From contig OY970387.1 in the NCBI GenBank assembly GCA_963719485.1, forward strand, positions 4,402,001-4,466,000: a stretch of 64,000 nt of DNA, written 5' to 3'. This document shows positions 9,044 to 17,246 of the stretch, piece after piece. A program made the translations under genes and the position numbers. The notes under the pieces are model-generated. The model made no database searches and was not told where the DNA came from. It worked only from the letters and a program-made list of their open reading frames with translations. The stretch comes from Bog-473 sp963719485. Lineage in GTDB: Bacteria; Actinomycetota; Acidimicrobiia; Acidimicrobiales; RAAP-2. Position 1 is the first letter of the stretch. Every line of letters starts with the position of its first letter.

Positions 9044-9718
9044 ATGTCCGAATCAACTGCCGCACCACGCCCCGACACCAACGACATGTTCGCGGTGCAC
9101 GGCGTCTTCCGGGACAGCCTCGGCGCCGCACCCACGCTGGTCGGGGGCATCGCACCCGGCGACGCGGAACGGGTCGCGCTGGTCGCCAACTACTACGAGA
9201 ACATCCTGTCCTTCCTCGAAGCACACCACGACGGGGAGGAGAAACTGGTCTTCCCGCTCCTGCGTGAGCGCTGTGCCGGGGCGGACGAACTGATCGACCA
9301 CATGGCCGGGCAGCACGAGGAGGCACTGGCGTTGCTCGAAGAAGCCAAGAGCTCGCTGGCGGCGTGGCCCGGTGGTGACGCGGCGGCGCAGAAGGAGGCG
9401 CAGGAGCGGTTGGACGCGCTGTGCAGCCACCTGGGCGAGCACCTCAACGAAGAGGAGCAGAAGGTGTTGCCTCTCGCGGCCGCCAACCTCTCGATGGAGG
9501 AATGGGGGGCCCTCCCCGGTCACGGCATGGCCAATTTCCACGGCGACAAGATCTGGCTGATCCTCGGCCTGATACGCGAGCGCATGACGGAAGAGCAGCG
9601 CACCGAGATGACGGCGCACCTGCCGCCGCCCGCCCTCGACATGTGGACGGGGTTCGGCGAGCAGGCCTTCAAGGACTACTCGACGACGGTCGTGGTGGAG
9701 GTCGAGAACCACGCCTGA
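9044..9718 (+). CDS. Hemerythrin-like HHE domain protein
   Basis: 224-residue soluble protein with conserved His/Glu positions of the HHE four-helix bundle: H19 (VHGVFR), H61-H62 with E65/E66 (HHDGEEKLVFPLL), H91 with E92-E93 (QHEEALALLEE), and H129/H133 with E137 (HLGEHLNEEEQKVLPL). These fit a di-iron site for O2 or NO sensing or storage. A strong AGGAGGG ribosome site precedes the ATG at 9044. It is divergent from uppS and followed by 84 bp before the converging beta-helix gene. Confidence 0.85.
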   Translation: MSESTAAPRPDTNDMFAVHGVFRDSLGAAPTLVGGIAPGDAERVALVANYYENILSFLEAHHDGEEKLVFPLLRERCAGADELIDHMAGQHEEALALLEEAKSSLAAWPGGDAAAQKEAQERLDALCSHLGEHLNEEEQKVLPLAAANLSMEEWGALPGHGMANFHGDKIWLILGLIRERMTEEQRTEMTAHLPPPALDMWTGFGEQAFKDYSTTVVVEVENHA

Positions 9719-9802
9719 GGGCCGCAGAGCCGGCATGACCCGGATGGGGGCCGGCGTCACGACGTAGCCGGAGCGAGACCGCCCTGGGAACTACTGCATG
9801 TG

Positions 9803-11290
9803 TTATCCGGTGCAGCCGACGATTGTGCCCAGCGGTTCGCAGTTGTCCGGGCTGTTGCCGCTGACGCTGGTCGTCTTCAGTGCAACAGTCCCCAGGTCGT
9901 TGAAGATGCCTCCGCCGTGCGCTGCATGGTTGCCAGTGACCTGACTGTGATTCATGGTGAGGGCGCCTCCCGGCAATGTCATCATGCCGAGGGAGAACCC
10001 GTTGGCTATCCCCCCACCGTTGCCACCTGCGGTGTTGTTGCTCACCTGACTGTTGTTGATGGTGAGAACGCCGCTGACCGTTGCGCCGGTGAGGCCGTTC
10101 ACGTTCACGTTCACAATTCCACCGCCGGAGGCGAAGACACCGGTTCCGGCCGCGGTGTTGCCCATTACCTGCGACTTGTTCAGCGTCATGGTTCCGTGGT
10201 TGACGATCCCGGCGCCGCTCGTCGCGCTGGCGACGTTGCCGTTCACCTCGGTGCTATTCAGCGTCGCGGTGCAGCCGTTGGCGATGCCACCTGCGGCGAT
10301 AGGCGGCGCACCCTGTCCCGCCGGCGCGGTGGCCGTGTTGCCGTTCACCTGGCTTTGATTGAGATGAACGGTGGCGGAGCATGCCGGCGGACTCGCTCCG
10401 CCCGCGCCGTTGCCACTCGAAATACCCCCTCCGTTCAAGGATGTATTGCCGTTCACCATGCTGCTGTTGGCCGTGACGGTCCCCTGTACGTTCTGGATGC
10501 CGCCGCCGCCCGCGTTGGGGGCCGTGTTGTCGGTGACCGCGCTGTTGTTCAGGGTCAGAAAGCTGGTGCTCGCAGAGAAGTTGAAGTAGTCGCCGTTCGC
10601 GATCCCGCCGCCGACAAAGCCCTGCGCGCCGTTCCCGCTGACGACAGTGTTGTTCAGGACGGCCGTCCCGAGGATGTTCACGATCCCGCCGCCGCCCAAC
10701 CCGTTGTCCGAGGGATCGAGGGTTTGTTGGTTGTCGGTGACCGAGCTGTTGTTCAAGGTCAGTCTCGCCACGCTGGAGGGGTCGAACGTGGCGCTCGCTA
10801 TGCCTCCTCCGGCGACAACGGCCGCGTTGTTGGTCACCTGGGAGTGGTTCAGGACGACCGTGCCCCCGACATTGGCGATGGCTCCACCGAAGTCCGCCGC
10901 AGATCCACCCGTCAGCGTCAGATTCTGTGCCGAGAGGCTTCCGCCCGGGCCGTCTATTTCAAGGTCACGCACGACGGAGGTTCCGTCGATTGTGGCACCG
11001 TTGCCGTTCAACGCGATCTGAGTCGTGACGATGGGCAGGCCGTTCTCGCCATTGTCGACTGCGGTAAGGGCGTAGTCGCACCCTGGCGTCAAGTTCACGG
11101 TGCCGCCGCCTGCCAGGTTCGCCGCGTTGATGGCGGCCCTCAAAGCGGCCTGACCGGTGCACGGAACGTTGGAGCTCTTCGGTGCGGCTCCCGCGAGGGC
11201 CGGTTCGGCTACCACCAACCCGACAACGCCCGCGCTCGTACACAGCGCAATCTTTGCCAGTGTCGCAAGTTTCACCTTGCCCCCTTGCAT
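9803..11290 (-). CDS. Secreted right-handed beta-helix repeat protein
   Basis: About 495 residues. The N-terminal signal peptide (KLATLAKIALCTSAGVVGLV, then cleavage near PALAGA) is followed by a pectate-lyase-like beta-helix of about ten repeats with consensus LNNSxVTxNxAxxxGGGIxN. Polymorphic-outer-membrane-protein-like repeats of this kind occur in secreted adhesins and lyases, but no catalytic residues could be assigned. The ATG at 11290 is listed; the GTG at 11275, just downstream of AAGGGGG, is an equally good start. Composition (Asn, Thr, Gly rich) is unlike the neighbours. The gene ends with VSGNSPDNCEPLGTIVGCTG. Confidence 0.82.
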   Translation of the reverse strand: MQGGKVKLATLAKIALCTSAGVVGLVVAEPALAGAAPKSSNVPCTGQAALRAAINAANLAGGGTVNLTPGCDYALTAVDNGENGLPIVTTQIALNGNGATIDGTSVVRDLEIDGPGGSLSAQNLTLTGGSAADFGGAIANVGGTVVLNHSQVTNNAAVVAGGGIASATFDPSSVARLTLNNSSVTDNQQTLDPSDNGLGGGGIVNILGTAVLNNTVVSGNGAQGFVGGGIANGDYFNFSASTSFLTLNNSAVTDNTAPNAGGGGIQNVQGTVTANSSMVNGNTSLNGGGISSGNGAGGASPPACSATVHLNQSQVNGNTATAPAGQGAPPIAAGGIANGCTATLNSTEVNGNVASATSGAGIVNHGTMTLNKSQVMGNTAAGTGVFASGGGIVNVNVNGLTGATVSGVLTINNSQVSNNTAGGNGGGIANGFSLGMMTLPGGALTMNHSQVTGNHAAHGGGIFNDLGTVALKTTSVSGNSPDNCEPLGTIVGCTG

Positions 11291-11707
11291 ATTCGCCAAT
11301 CGCCAGTTTGGAACGTACGCCTGTTACCAGAGTCGGTCAAGGCAAGCGTTTCGGGTCGGCCCATGACACTGGATCGACACGGGACTGCGTGACACCAACG
11401 ATGCCTGTGTCCCGAAAATCCAGAGGACAAGTCACAACGAAGCCGGGGCGGCCCATGACGCTTCCGGTTTGATTCACACAGACCTCGACACGCTGCCAAT
11501 CGGGTCGACGTGTTTCGATTGCACCAGGCATCGTCGCCCGGAGCGCTCCTGAGTCTGCTCCGAAGGTAAGCGTGCTGGTTCTGGAGCTGACCCGTTCGAC
11601 ACTCTTACGGGGTCGTTACCTGCTGCTGACCTTGCTGCAGATCGACCGGTGAGGGTCACGGAGGCGGTCCAACCCAGGGAACCGGCATCAGGAGGCATCA
11701 TTGGCGC
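11291..11707. other. Intergenic divergent promoter region
   Basis: About 417 bp without a convincing gene, between the beta-helix gene and the helicase gene, which are divergent. It holds two direct copies of CGGCCCATGAC (11357-11367 and 11449-11459) spaced 92 bp apart, and an inverted repeat GACAC-N11-GTGTC at 11391-11411. These may be regulator sites for the secreted protein. An AGGAGG lies upstream of the helicase ATG. Confidence 0.5.
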
Positions 11708-13813
11708 ATGGATGAGAGCTGGGACGGCGCGGACCCTTTCGAGGAGACCGACGTCATCGGCTCTGGGCACGCATCAGCGGCCGACGCCCGCCAGGCCGGC
11801 GACGACGGCGTGGACGGGCTGGACAAGATCACGGCGCAGATGTCCGGTGGCGAGCACCGGCCCGAGCAACAGGAGATGTGCCGCGCCGTCGCCGAGGCGA
11901 TGGCCACCGGGACGCACCTCGTGGTCCAGGCCGGGACCGGGACCGGGAAGTCGCTCGCCTACCTCGTCCCGGCGGCGCTGAGCGGCAAGAAGGTGGTCGT
12001 CGCCACCGCGACAAAGGCGCTCCAGGACCAGCTCGCCGAGAAGGACCTGCCACTGGTCGATGCCGGCCTCGGGCTGCCGGGGCCACTGGACTTCGCGGTG
12101 CTCAAGGGGCGCAGCAATTACGTCTGCCGCCAGCGGGTGGCCGAGGTGGGATCGGGTGGGATCCAGGCCGAGCTCGGCGACCAGGGGCTCGGCCGGGCCG
12201 ACGAGCCCGAGCAGGCCGAGGAGACCTCGACGCCGGCGAGTGGCGGGGCACCTCCCGAAGGCATCGTGGAGGAAGTTCGGCAACTGGTGGCGTGGTCGCA
12301 GAAGTCCGAGACCGGCGACCGGGCCGATCTGACCTTCGAGCCGTCCGACCGGGCCTGGAACATGGTCAGCGTCGGACCGCGGGAGTGCCCGGGGGCATAC
12401 AACTGCCCTTCCGGCGGGCGCTGCTTCGCGGAGGCCGCCCGTGAGCGGGCGTCGGTCGCTGACATCGTGGTGGTCAACACGCATCTCTACGGCGCCCATC
12501 TGGCCAGCGGCGGTGTGGTGTTGCCCGAGCACGACGTGGTCATCTTCGACGAGGCCCACGAGCTCGAGGAGGTCATGACGTCGAGCCTCGGGGTCGAGGT
12601 GACGCCGGGCCGGTTCCGCTCGCTCGTAGCCTCCGCACGCTCTCTCGTCGAGCCACGCGATGCCGACCTGCTCGACTCCCTCGCGTCGGTGGGCGACCAG
12701 CTGGGAGCGCTCCTGGGCGATCGGGTGGGAACGCGCGTCCTGCACGACGACGCCCGGCCACCCGTGGACGATCGCGAACTGGGCGAGCTGCTCGCCCGTG
12801 CGGCCGAGACGAGCCGACGCGTCACGGACGCGCTCCGACGCGGCGGGGCACAGCGCTCCTTCCTCGCCGAGGACGGCGGATCCGACCCCGACCCCGACCG
12901 CGCCAGCCGCAAGACCCGCACCCTGCAGGCCGCCGTGCACCTGGCGGAGGACCTGTACCGGTTCGAGTCGCGCCGCGACGGCGAGGTCGCCTGGGTGGAC
13001 GGGACGCGGCGCAACGTCAGGCTCCGCCTCTCCCCCATCGACGTCGGACCGGTGCTCGCGGCGATGCTGTGGGGCGAGGTGACGTCGGTACTCACGAGCG
13101 CGACCATCCCGCCACGGATCGTCGAGCGGGTGGGACTCGAGGGATTTCCCTCGGAGGAACTCAACGTGGGGAGCCCGTTCGACTACCGCTCCCACGCACT
13201 GCTCTATGTCGCGCGCCACCTGCCCGATCGCCGCGCCGTCGGGGCCGAGGAGGCCCTCCACGAGGAGCTCTCCCAGCTGCTCGAAGCGGCGGGAGGGCGC
13301 ACCCTCGCGCTCTTCACGAGCAAGCGGGCCACCGAGGCGGCGGCGACGGCGCTGGCCCCCGAGCTCGGGTACACGCTGCTGTTGCAGGGCGATCTCCCGA
13401 AGAGCCGGCTCCTCGAGGAGTTCGCGTCGGACGAGACCTCCTGCTTGTTCGCCACCATGGGCTTCTGGCAGGGCGTGGACATCCCCGGCCGGGCTCTCTC
13501 ACTCGTGACGATCGACAAGCTGCCCTTCCCACGCCCCGACGACCCGCTGCTCCAGGCGCGCCGGGACAGGGCCGGTGGGCGCGCCTTCTCCCTGGTCGAC
13601 CTGCCACGGGCGGCCACACTGCTGGCGCAGGGCTCGGGCCGGCTGATCCGCACCGCGGACGACCGGGGCGTGGTCGCCGTGCTCGATCCGAGGCTGGCCA
13701 CGGCGTCGTACCGCGGCGTCCTGCTGGCGACCCTGCCTCCGATGCGCCGGTCCGTGGACATCCACGAGGTCGAGTCGTTCCTGCGGCGGGCGCTCGAGGA
13801 CGAGACGGCGTAG
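11708..13813 (+). CDS. dinG: DinG/XPD-family ATP-dependent DNA helicase
   Basis: 701 residues, superfamily 2. Walker A is AGTGTGKS at residues 75-82 and the DEAH box is VVIFDEAHEL around 278-287. Four cysteines placed for an Fe-S cluster are C140 (NYVCRQR), C227, C233 and C239 (ECPGAYNCPSGGRC). Late helicase motifs include LFATMGFWQGVDIPG and AQGSGRLIRT. Such helicases unwind 5'-3' and act on R-loops or repair intermediates. An AGGAGG lies 11 bp from the ATG. It converges on the ArsR-type gene with a 30-bp gap. No SOS box was identified. Confidence 0.93.
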   Translation: MDESWDGADPFEETDVIGSGHASAADARQAGDDGVDGLDKITAQMSGGEHRPEQQEMCRAVAEAMATGTHLVVQAGTGTGKSLAYLVPAALSGKKVVVATATKALQDQLAEKDLPLVDAGLGLPGPLDFAVLKGRSNYVCRQRVAEVGSGGIQAELGDQGLGRADEPEQAEETSTPASGGAPPEGIVEEVRQLVAWSQKSETGDRADLTFEPSDRAWNMVSVGPRECPGAYNCPSGGRCFAEAARERASVADIVVVNTHLYGAHLASGGVVLPEHDVVIFDEAHELEEVMTSSLGVEVTPGRFRSLVASARSLVEPRDADLLDSLASVGDQLGALLGDRVGTRVLHDDARPPVDDRELGELLARAAETSRRVTDALRRGGAQRSFLAEDGGSDPDPDRASRKTRTLQAAVHLAEDLYRFESRRDGEVAWVDGTRRNVRLRLSPIDVGPVLAAMLWGEVTSVLTSATIPPRIVERVGLEGFPSEELNVGSPFDYRSHALLYVARHLPDRRAVGAEEALHEELSQLLEAAGGRTLALFTSKRATEAAATALAPELGYTLLLQGDLPKSRLLEEFASDETSCLFATMGFWQGVDIPGRALSLVTIDKLPFPRPDDPLLQARRDRAGGRAFSLVDLPRAATLLAQGSGRLIRTADDRGVVAVLDPRLATASYRGVLLATLPPMRRSVDIHEVESFLRRALEDETA

Positions 13814-13843
13814 CCGCCGGATTCCGCGGCGCACGTCGGGTAC

Positions 13844-14302
13844 CTATTCGTCGAAGTCGAAGACCAATCGGCCGTCCTTGTCACGGGTCCCCTCAGTGGC
13901 AACCCGCGTGATCCACCGTCCGGCCACACGGCGTAATTGGGTCCTGTTGAGGGCGTAGGCCCGTTCGTTCGTCCGCACGTCGCACTCGACCAGCCCGGCC
14001 TCGGTGAGGATGCGCAGGTGGCGCGAGACGCCTTGCCAGGGGATATCGAAGCGGCTGGCGATGTCGTGCGAGCTCAGATAGCCACCCCGGTCGTGGAGCG
14101 CGGCGAGGATGCCGCGACGGACTTCGTTGTCCAGAGCTTTGAAGACGCGGTCCAGCGTGTCCAGATCGGCGACATCGCGAAGGCTGGGCGGATCGGTTCG
14201 TCCCACGGTGAACCGCGTGGCAGAGGATCGTGCCAGGGCGGATCGGGCTGGGGCGGACCGTGCTGGCGCGGACCGGGCTGAGGAGGATCGGGCGGGGGAC
14301 AT
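13844..14302 (-). CDS. ArsR-type winged-helix regulator
   Basis: 152 residues. The C-terminal part is an ArsR-like helix-turn-helix: LDRVFKALDNEVRRGILAAL, SSHDIASRFDIPWQGVSRHL, RILTEAGLVECDVRTNERAY. No metal-binding cysteine cluster (CVC) is seen, so a metal sensor role is not supported. The N-terminal 35 residues are an Ala-Arg-Ser repeat (ARSAPARSALARS) arising from a 15-bp DNA repeat and may be untranslated; a GTG start giving VGRTDPPSLRDV is an alternative. It lies 84 bp downstream of era on the same strand, with a strong palindrome at its start. Confidence 0.8.
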   Translation of the reverse strand: MSPARSSSARSAPARSAPARSALARSSATRFTVGRTDPPSLRDVADLDTLDRVFKALDNEVRRGILAALHDRGGYLSSHDIASRFDIPWQGVSRHLRILTEAGLVECDVRTNERAYALNRTQLRRVAGRWITRVATEGTRDKDGRLVFDFDE

Positions 14303-14307
14303 TTTCC

Positions 14308-14335
14308 AGACTATAAACCATCCTGCTTATAGTCT
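14308..14335. promoter_or_regulatory. Candidate ArsR-type operator/promoter palindrome
   Basis: Perfect inverted repeat AGACTATAA-N10-TTATAGTCT ending six bases upstream of the regulator ATG. Each arm contains a TATAA/TTATA element that could double as a -10 box, so protein binding would block initiation. Autoregulation by the adjacent ArsR-type protein is the simplest reading. Confidence 0.6.
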
Positions 14336-14386
14336 GCGGAGCATCGCCCGCCTCGTGCTGGTCGGAGTCCGACCCCGGTGCGGGGC

Positions 14387-15355
14387 TCAGTACCCGAGGC
14401 GGTTGAGCATCTCGTCGCGGTTCTGCCAGTGACGCTCGACCTTGACGTGGAGGTCCAGGTACGTCCCCTCCGGCAACTCCTGGTTCACTGCGATGCCGAC
14501 GGCTTTGAGGACTTCGCCGCCCTTGCCGATCACGATGGCCTTCTGGGAATCGCGCTCGACGATGATCTCGACGCGGATGTGCGGCCATTCCCACTCGGTG
14601 ACCCGGCAGGTGATCGCGTGCGGGAGCTCGTCCCGGGTCTTGGCCAGCAGCTGCTCGCGCACCAGCTCGGCCACCCAGAGCGCCTCTGGTGTATCGGTGA
14701 TGACGTCGGGAGGGAAGAAGGGCGGTCCTTCGGGCAGCCGGTCGATCAGGTGGGCCGTCAGCCCGTCGACCCCCTTCCCGCTCCGGGCCGAGACCGGGAA
14801 GTAGTCGACGTCGTCAAGCTCGACCGGGGCGGTGAGCGCATCGACGGCCGCCTTGGCCTGCGTGAGACGCTCCATCACCTGGGCGTTGTTGGCCTTGTCG
14901 ACCTTGTTCACGACAACGATCAGGCCCGGTGGCACGTCGATCTCGTCGTCAGCGTCGTCGTCCGGGTCTTCGTTCTCGGCGTCGCGGGACTTGGCCGCGG
15001 CCGCGGCGACCCGCTGGACCTGACGCACCGAACGCTCCAGCACAGTCCGATCCCCCGGACCTATTGCCGCAGTGCCGTCGACGATCACCATGATCACGTC
15101 GACGTCGTTCAGCGCGTCGGTGGCCGTCTCGTTCAGCCGCGAGCCCAGCGTGCTGCGGGGCCGGTGGATGCCCGGCGTGTCGACGAAGACCACCTGCGCG
15201 TCGGCGTCGGGGTCGTGCAGGACACCGAGGATCCGGTGCCGTGTCGTGTTCGGCTTCGACGACGTGATCGCCACTTTCGTCCCGACCATCGCGTTCACCA
15301 GGGTGGACTTGCCGACATTGGGGCGACCGACGACCGCCACGAAGCCTGACCGCAC
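14387..15355 (-). CDS. era: GTPase Era
   Basis: Ribosome-assembly GTPase binding the 3' end of 16S rRNA, 322 residues. G1 is GRPNVGKST, switch SSKPNTTRHRILG, G3 DTPG (VFVDTPGIHRP), G4 NKVD, G5 SARSGKG, and the KH domain contains VIGKGGEVLKAVG. The GTG at 15355 starts five bases after the preceding stop. Unusually, about 25 residues, mainly Ala then acidic (SRDAENEDPDDDADDEIDV), are inserted before the NKVD motif. It is last in the lepA-to-era block. Confidence 0.96.
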   Translation of the reverse strand: MRSGFVAVVGRPNVGKSTLVNAMVGTKVAITSSKPNTTRHRILGVLHDPDADAQVVFVDTPGIHRPRSTLGSRLNETATDALNDVDVIMVIVDGTAAIGPGDRTVLERSVRQVQRVAAAAAKSRDAENEDPDDDADDEIDVPPGLIVVVNKVDKANNAQVMERLTQAKAAVDALTAPVELDDVDYFPVSARSGKGVDGLTAHLIDRLPEGPPFFPPDVITDTPEALWVAELVREQLLAKTRDELPHAITCRVTEWEWPHIRVEIIVERDSQKAIVIGKGGEVLKAVGIAVNQELPEGTYLDLHVKVERHWQNRDEMLNRLGY

Positions 15356-15360
15356 CGGCC

Positions 15361-16734
15361 TCAGCCCCCGTTGTGCGCAGCGTTGCCCGCGCCATCGCCA
15401 TCGCCCTCGTGGTGGCGGCCTCGGTCGGCTTCGGCGTTGGTCGGCGCACCGGTGGGCTCGATCCGGACGCGTCCGATGCGCCGCCCCCGCACGTCGACGG
15501 CGGTCAGGCGGAAGCCGTCCACTTCGACCGAGTCGCCTGGGTCGGGGACCCGGCCGGCCAGGTCCAACATGAGCCCGCCGACGGTGTCCCACGGCCCGTG
15601 CGGGAGCTCCGCCCCCAGAAGGTCGTCGGCATCGTCCACCGAATAGAGCGCGCTCACCAGGACCGAGCCGTCCGGGCGGAGCTCCACGGTCGGCTCTTCC
15701 ACGTCGAACTCGTCGACGATGTCGCCCACGAGCTCCTCGAGGAGGTCCTCGAGTGTGATCAACCCCGCCGTCCCGCCGTACTCGTCGACGACGATCGCCA
15801 TGTGGAACTTCTCCTCCTGCATCTCGCGCAGGAGCTCCGAGACCTCCTTGGACTCGGGGATGAATTTGGCGGGTCGCATGCTGTCGCGCACCGCCTGCCC
15901 GGCCTTCCCCACCCGTTCGGCCCGCACGAGGTCCTTGGCGTACGCGATGCCGATGATGTCGTCGATACCGTCCGCCTCGACCGGTATCCGGCTGTAGCCG
16001 GCGCCGAGCGCTGCCTCGAGCGCGTCGCGGACGGTGATGTCGGCCTCGACCGTGACCATGTCGGGCCGGGGCGTCATCACCTCCCGCGTCACCGTGTCGC
16101 CGAAGTCGATGATCGAATGGATGAACGTCCGCTCGTCGTGCTCGATCACCTTCTCCTCGTGGGCCACGTCGGCCATGGCCTTCAGCTCGGAGTCGGTGAT
16201 GTACGAGCGCGGCAGGCCCTCCCCGTCATCGCCGCCGGCGCCGATGATCCTGTTGGCCAGGCCGATGAGGACGGCCGAGAGCCAGCGGACGGGCGGAAAG
16301 CGGATGAGGGTGCTGACGAACGGCGCGCTGAGCAGGGCGGCCCGGTCCGCATGCTGCACGGCCCAGTTCTTCGGCACGGCCTCGAAGAACACGAAGATCA
16401 CCACGATCTCGAAGACGATGCCGAACAGCACGCCCAGTCCGCCGAAGAGGTGCTCGGCGACGATGCCGACGAGGGTGGCGGAGACCAGTTGGCAGATCAG
16501 CACCAGGAGCAGAATGGGGTTGAGGAAGTTGGCCGGGTTCTCGACGAGCCGGGCCAGCTGGCGGGCGCCGCGCTTCTTCTCGTCGACCAATGACTTGGCC
16601 TTGATCCGATTCATCCGCACGAGGCTGGTCTCGGCCATGGCCAGGACACCCGACGCGGCCAGCAAGACGGCAATGATGAGGATGAGGATGGCGTCCTCGG
16701 CGTGGAACCCCGATGCCGCCAGCAGTGTGAGCAC
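15361..16734 (-). CDS. CNNM/CorC-type DUF21-CBS-transporter-associated membrane protein (hemolysin family)
   Basis: 457 residues: an N-terminal DUF21 membrane domain with about four helices (ILILIIAVLLAASGVLAMAE, LNPILLLVLICQLVSATLVG, GVLFGIVFEIVVIFVFFEAV), two CBS domains (around EVMTPRPDMVTVEADITVRD and IVVDEYGGTAGLITLEDLLE), and a C-terminal CorC_HlyC domain. Family members are linked to Mg2+/Co2+ handling; the hemolysin label is historical. GTG 16734 starts just after the ybeY stop. The gene order ybeY-this-era is conserved in actinobacteria. Confidence 0.93.
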   Translation of the reverse strand: MLTLLAASGFHAEDAILILIIAVLLAASGVLAMAETSLVRMNRIKAKSLVDEKKRGARQLARLVENPANFLNPILLLVLICQLVSATLVGIVAEHLFGGLGVLFGIVFEIVVIFVFFEAVPKNWAVQHADRAALLSAPFVSTLIRFPPVRWLSAVLIGLANRIIGAGGDDGEGLPRSYITDSELKAMADVAHEEKVIEHDERTFIHSIIDFGDTVTREVMTPRPDMVTVEADITVRDALEAALGAGYSRIPVEADGIDDIIGIAYAKDLVRAERVGKAGQAVRDSMRPAKFIPESKEVSELLREMQEEKFHMAIVVDEYGGTAGLITLEDLLEELVGDIVDEFDVEEPTVELRPDGSVLVSALYSVDDADDLLGAELPHGPWDTVGGLMLDLAGRVPDPGDSVEVDGFRLTAVDVRGRRIGRVRIEPTGAPTNAEADRGRHHEGDGDGAGNAAHNGG

Positions 16735-16736
16735 GC

Positions 16737-17246
16737 TCAGGCCTCGCGGGTGACCCGGTGGAAGCGCCTCAACAGCTGCTGCTCCAGCGTCTCCATCCGC
16801 TCTGCTTCCGCCTCGTTCTCGTGGTCCATGCCGAGCAGGTGCAAGAGGCCGTGGACGACGAGGAGCGCAACCTCGTCCTCGAAGGACACCTCGTGCTCGA
16901 CTGCGTTGCGGGCCGCCACCACGGGGCAGATGACCACATCGCCGAGGAGGGTCAGCGGACCCTGCTCGGACGAGGTGCCCGGGCCGGTGCCGCCGAAGTC
17001 CGGCGAGCGGCCCGTGGGTCCCGGCTCGTCCTCGATGGGGAAGGACAGCACGTCGGTCGGGCCCGTCTTGCCGAGGAACTGCTCGTTCAGCGCGGCCATG
17101 GACTCCTCGTCGACGAAGAGGAGAGAGACCTCGGTCTCGCCCTTCACGCCGCGCGCCTCGAGCACCTGTCGCGCCAGCCCCGCCCATCGAGTGACGTCCA
17201 TCTGATGAACCTGCTGCTCGTCAGCGACAAAGACGTCGATCGTCAC
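16737..17246 (-). CDS. ybeY: Endoribonuclease YbeY (rRNA maturation factor)
   Basis: 169 residues. The zinc-binding motif HGLLHLLGMDH (HX3HX5H) sits near residue 130, with the family motif LNEQFLGKTGPTDVLSFP before it. Acts in 16S rRNA 3'-end maturation and ribosome quality control. The GTG at 17246 overlaps the phoH stop (GTGA). An ~18-residue insertion (EPGTGRSPDFGGTGP-like region) lies between the LSFP motif and GDVVICP. Confidence 0.95.
   Translation of the reverse strand: MTIDVFVADEQQVHQMDVTRWAGLARQVLEARGVKGETEVSLLFVDEESMAALNEQFLGKTGPTDVLSFPIEDEPGPTGRSPDFGGTGPGTSSEQGPLTLLGDVVICPVVAARNAVEHEVSFEDEVALLVVHGLLHLLGMDHENEAEAERMETLEQQLLRRFHRVTREA

Noticed and set aside
9800..11392. 530-codon plus-strand frame opposite the beta-helix gene
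   Set aside because: No signal or repeats of its own; the minus strand gives a coherent signal peptide and beta-helix repeats.
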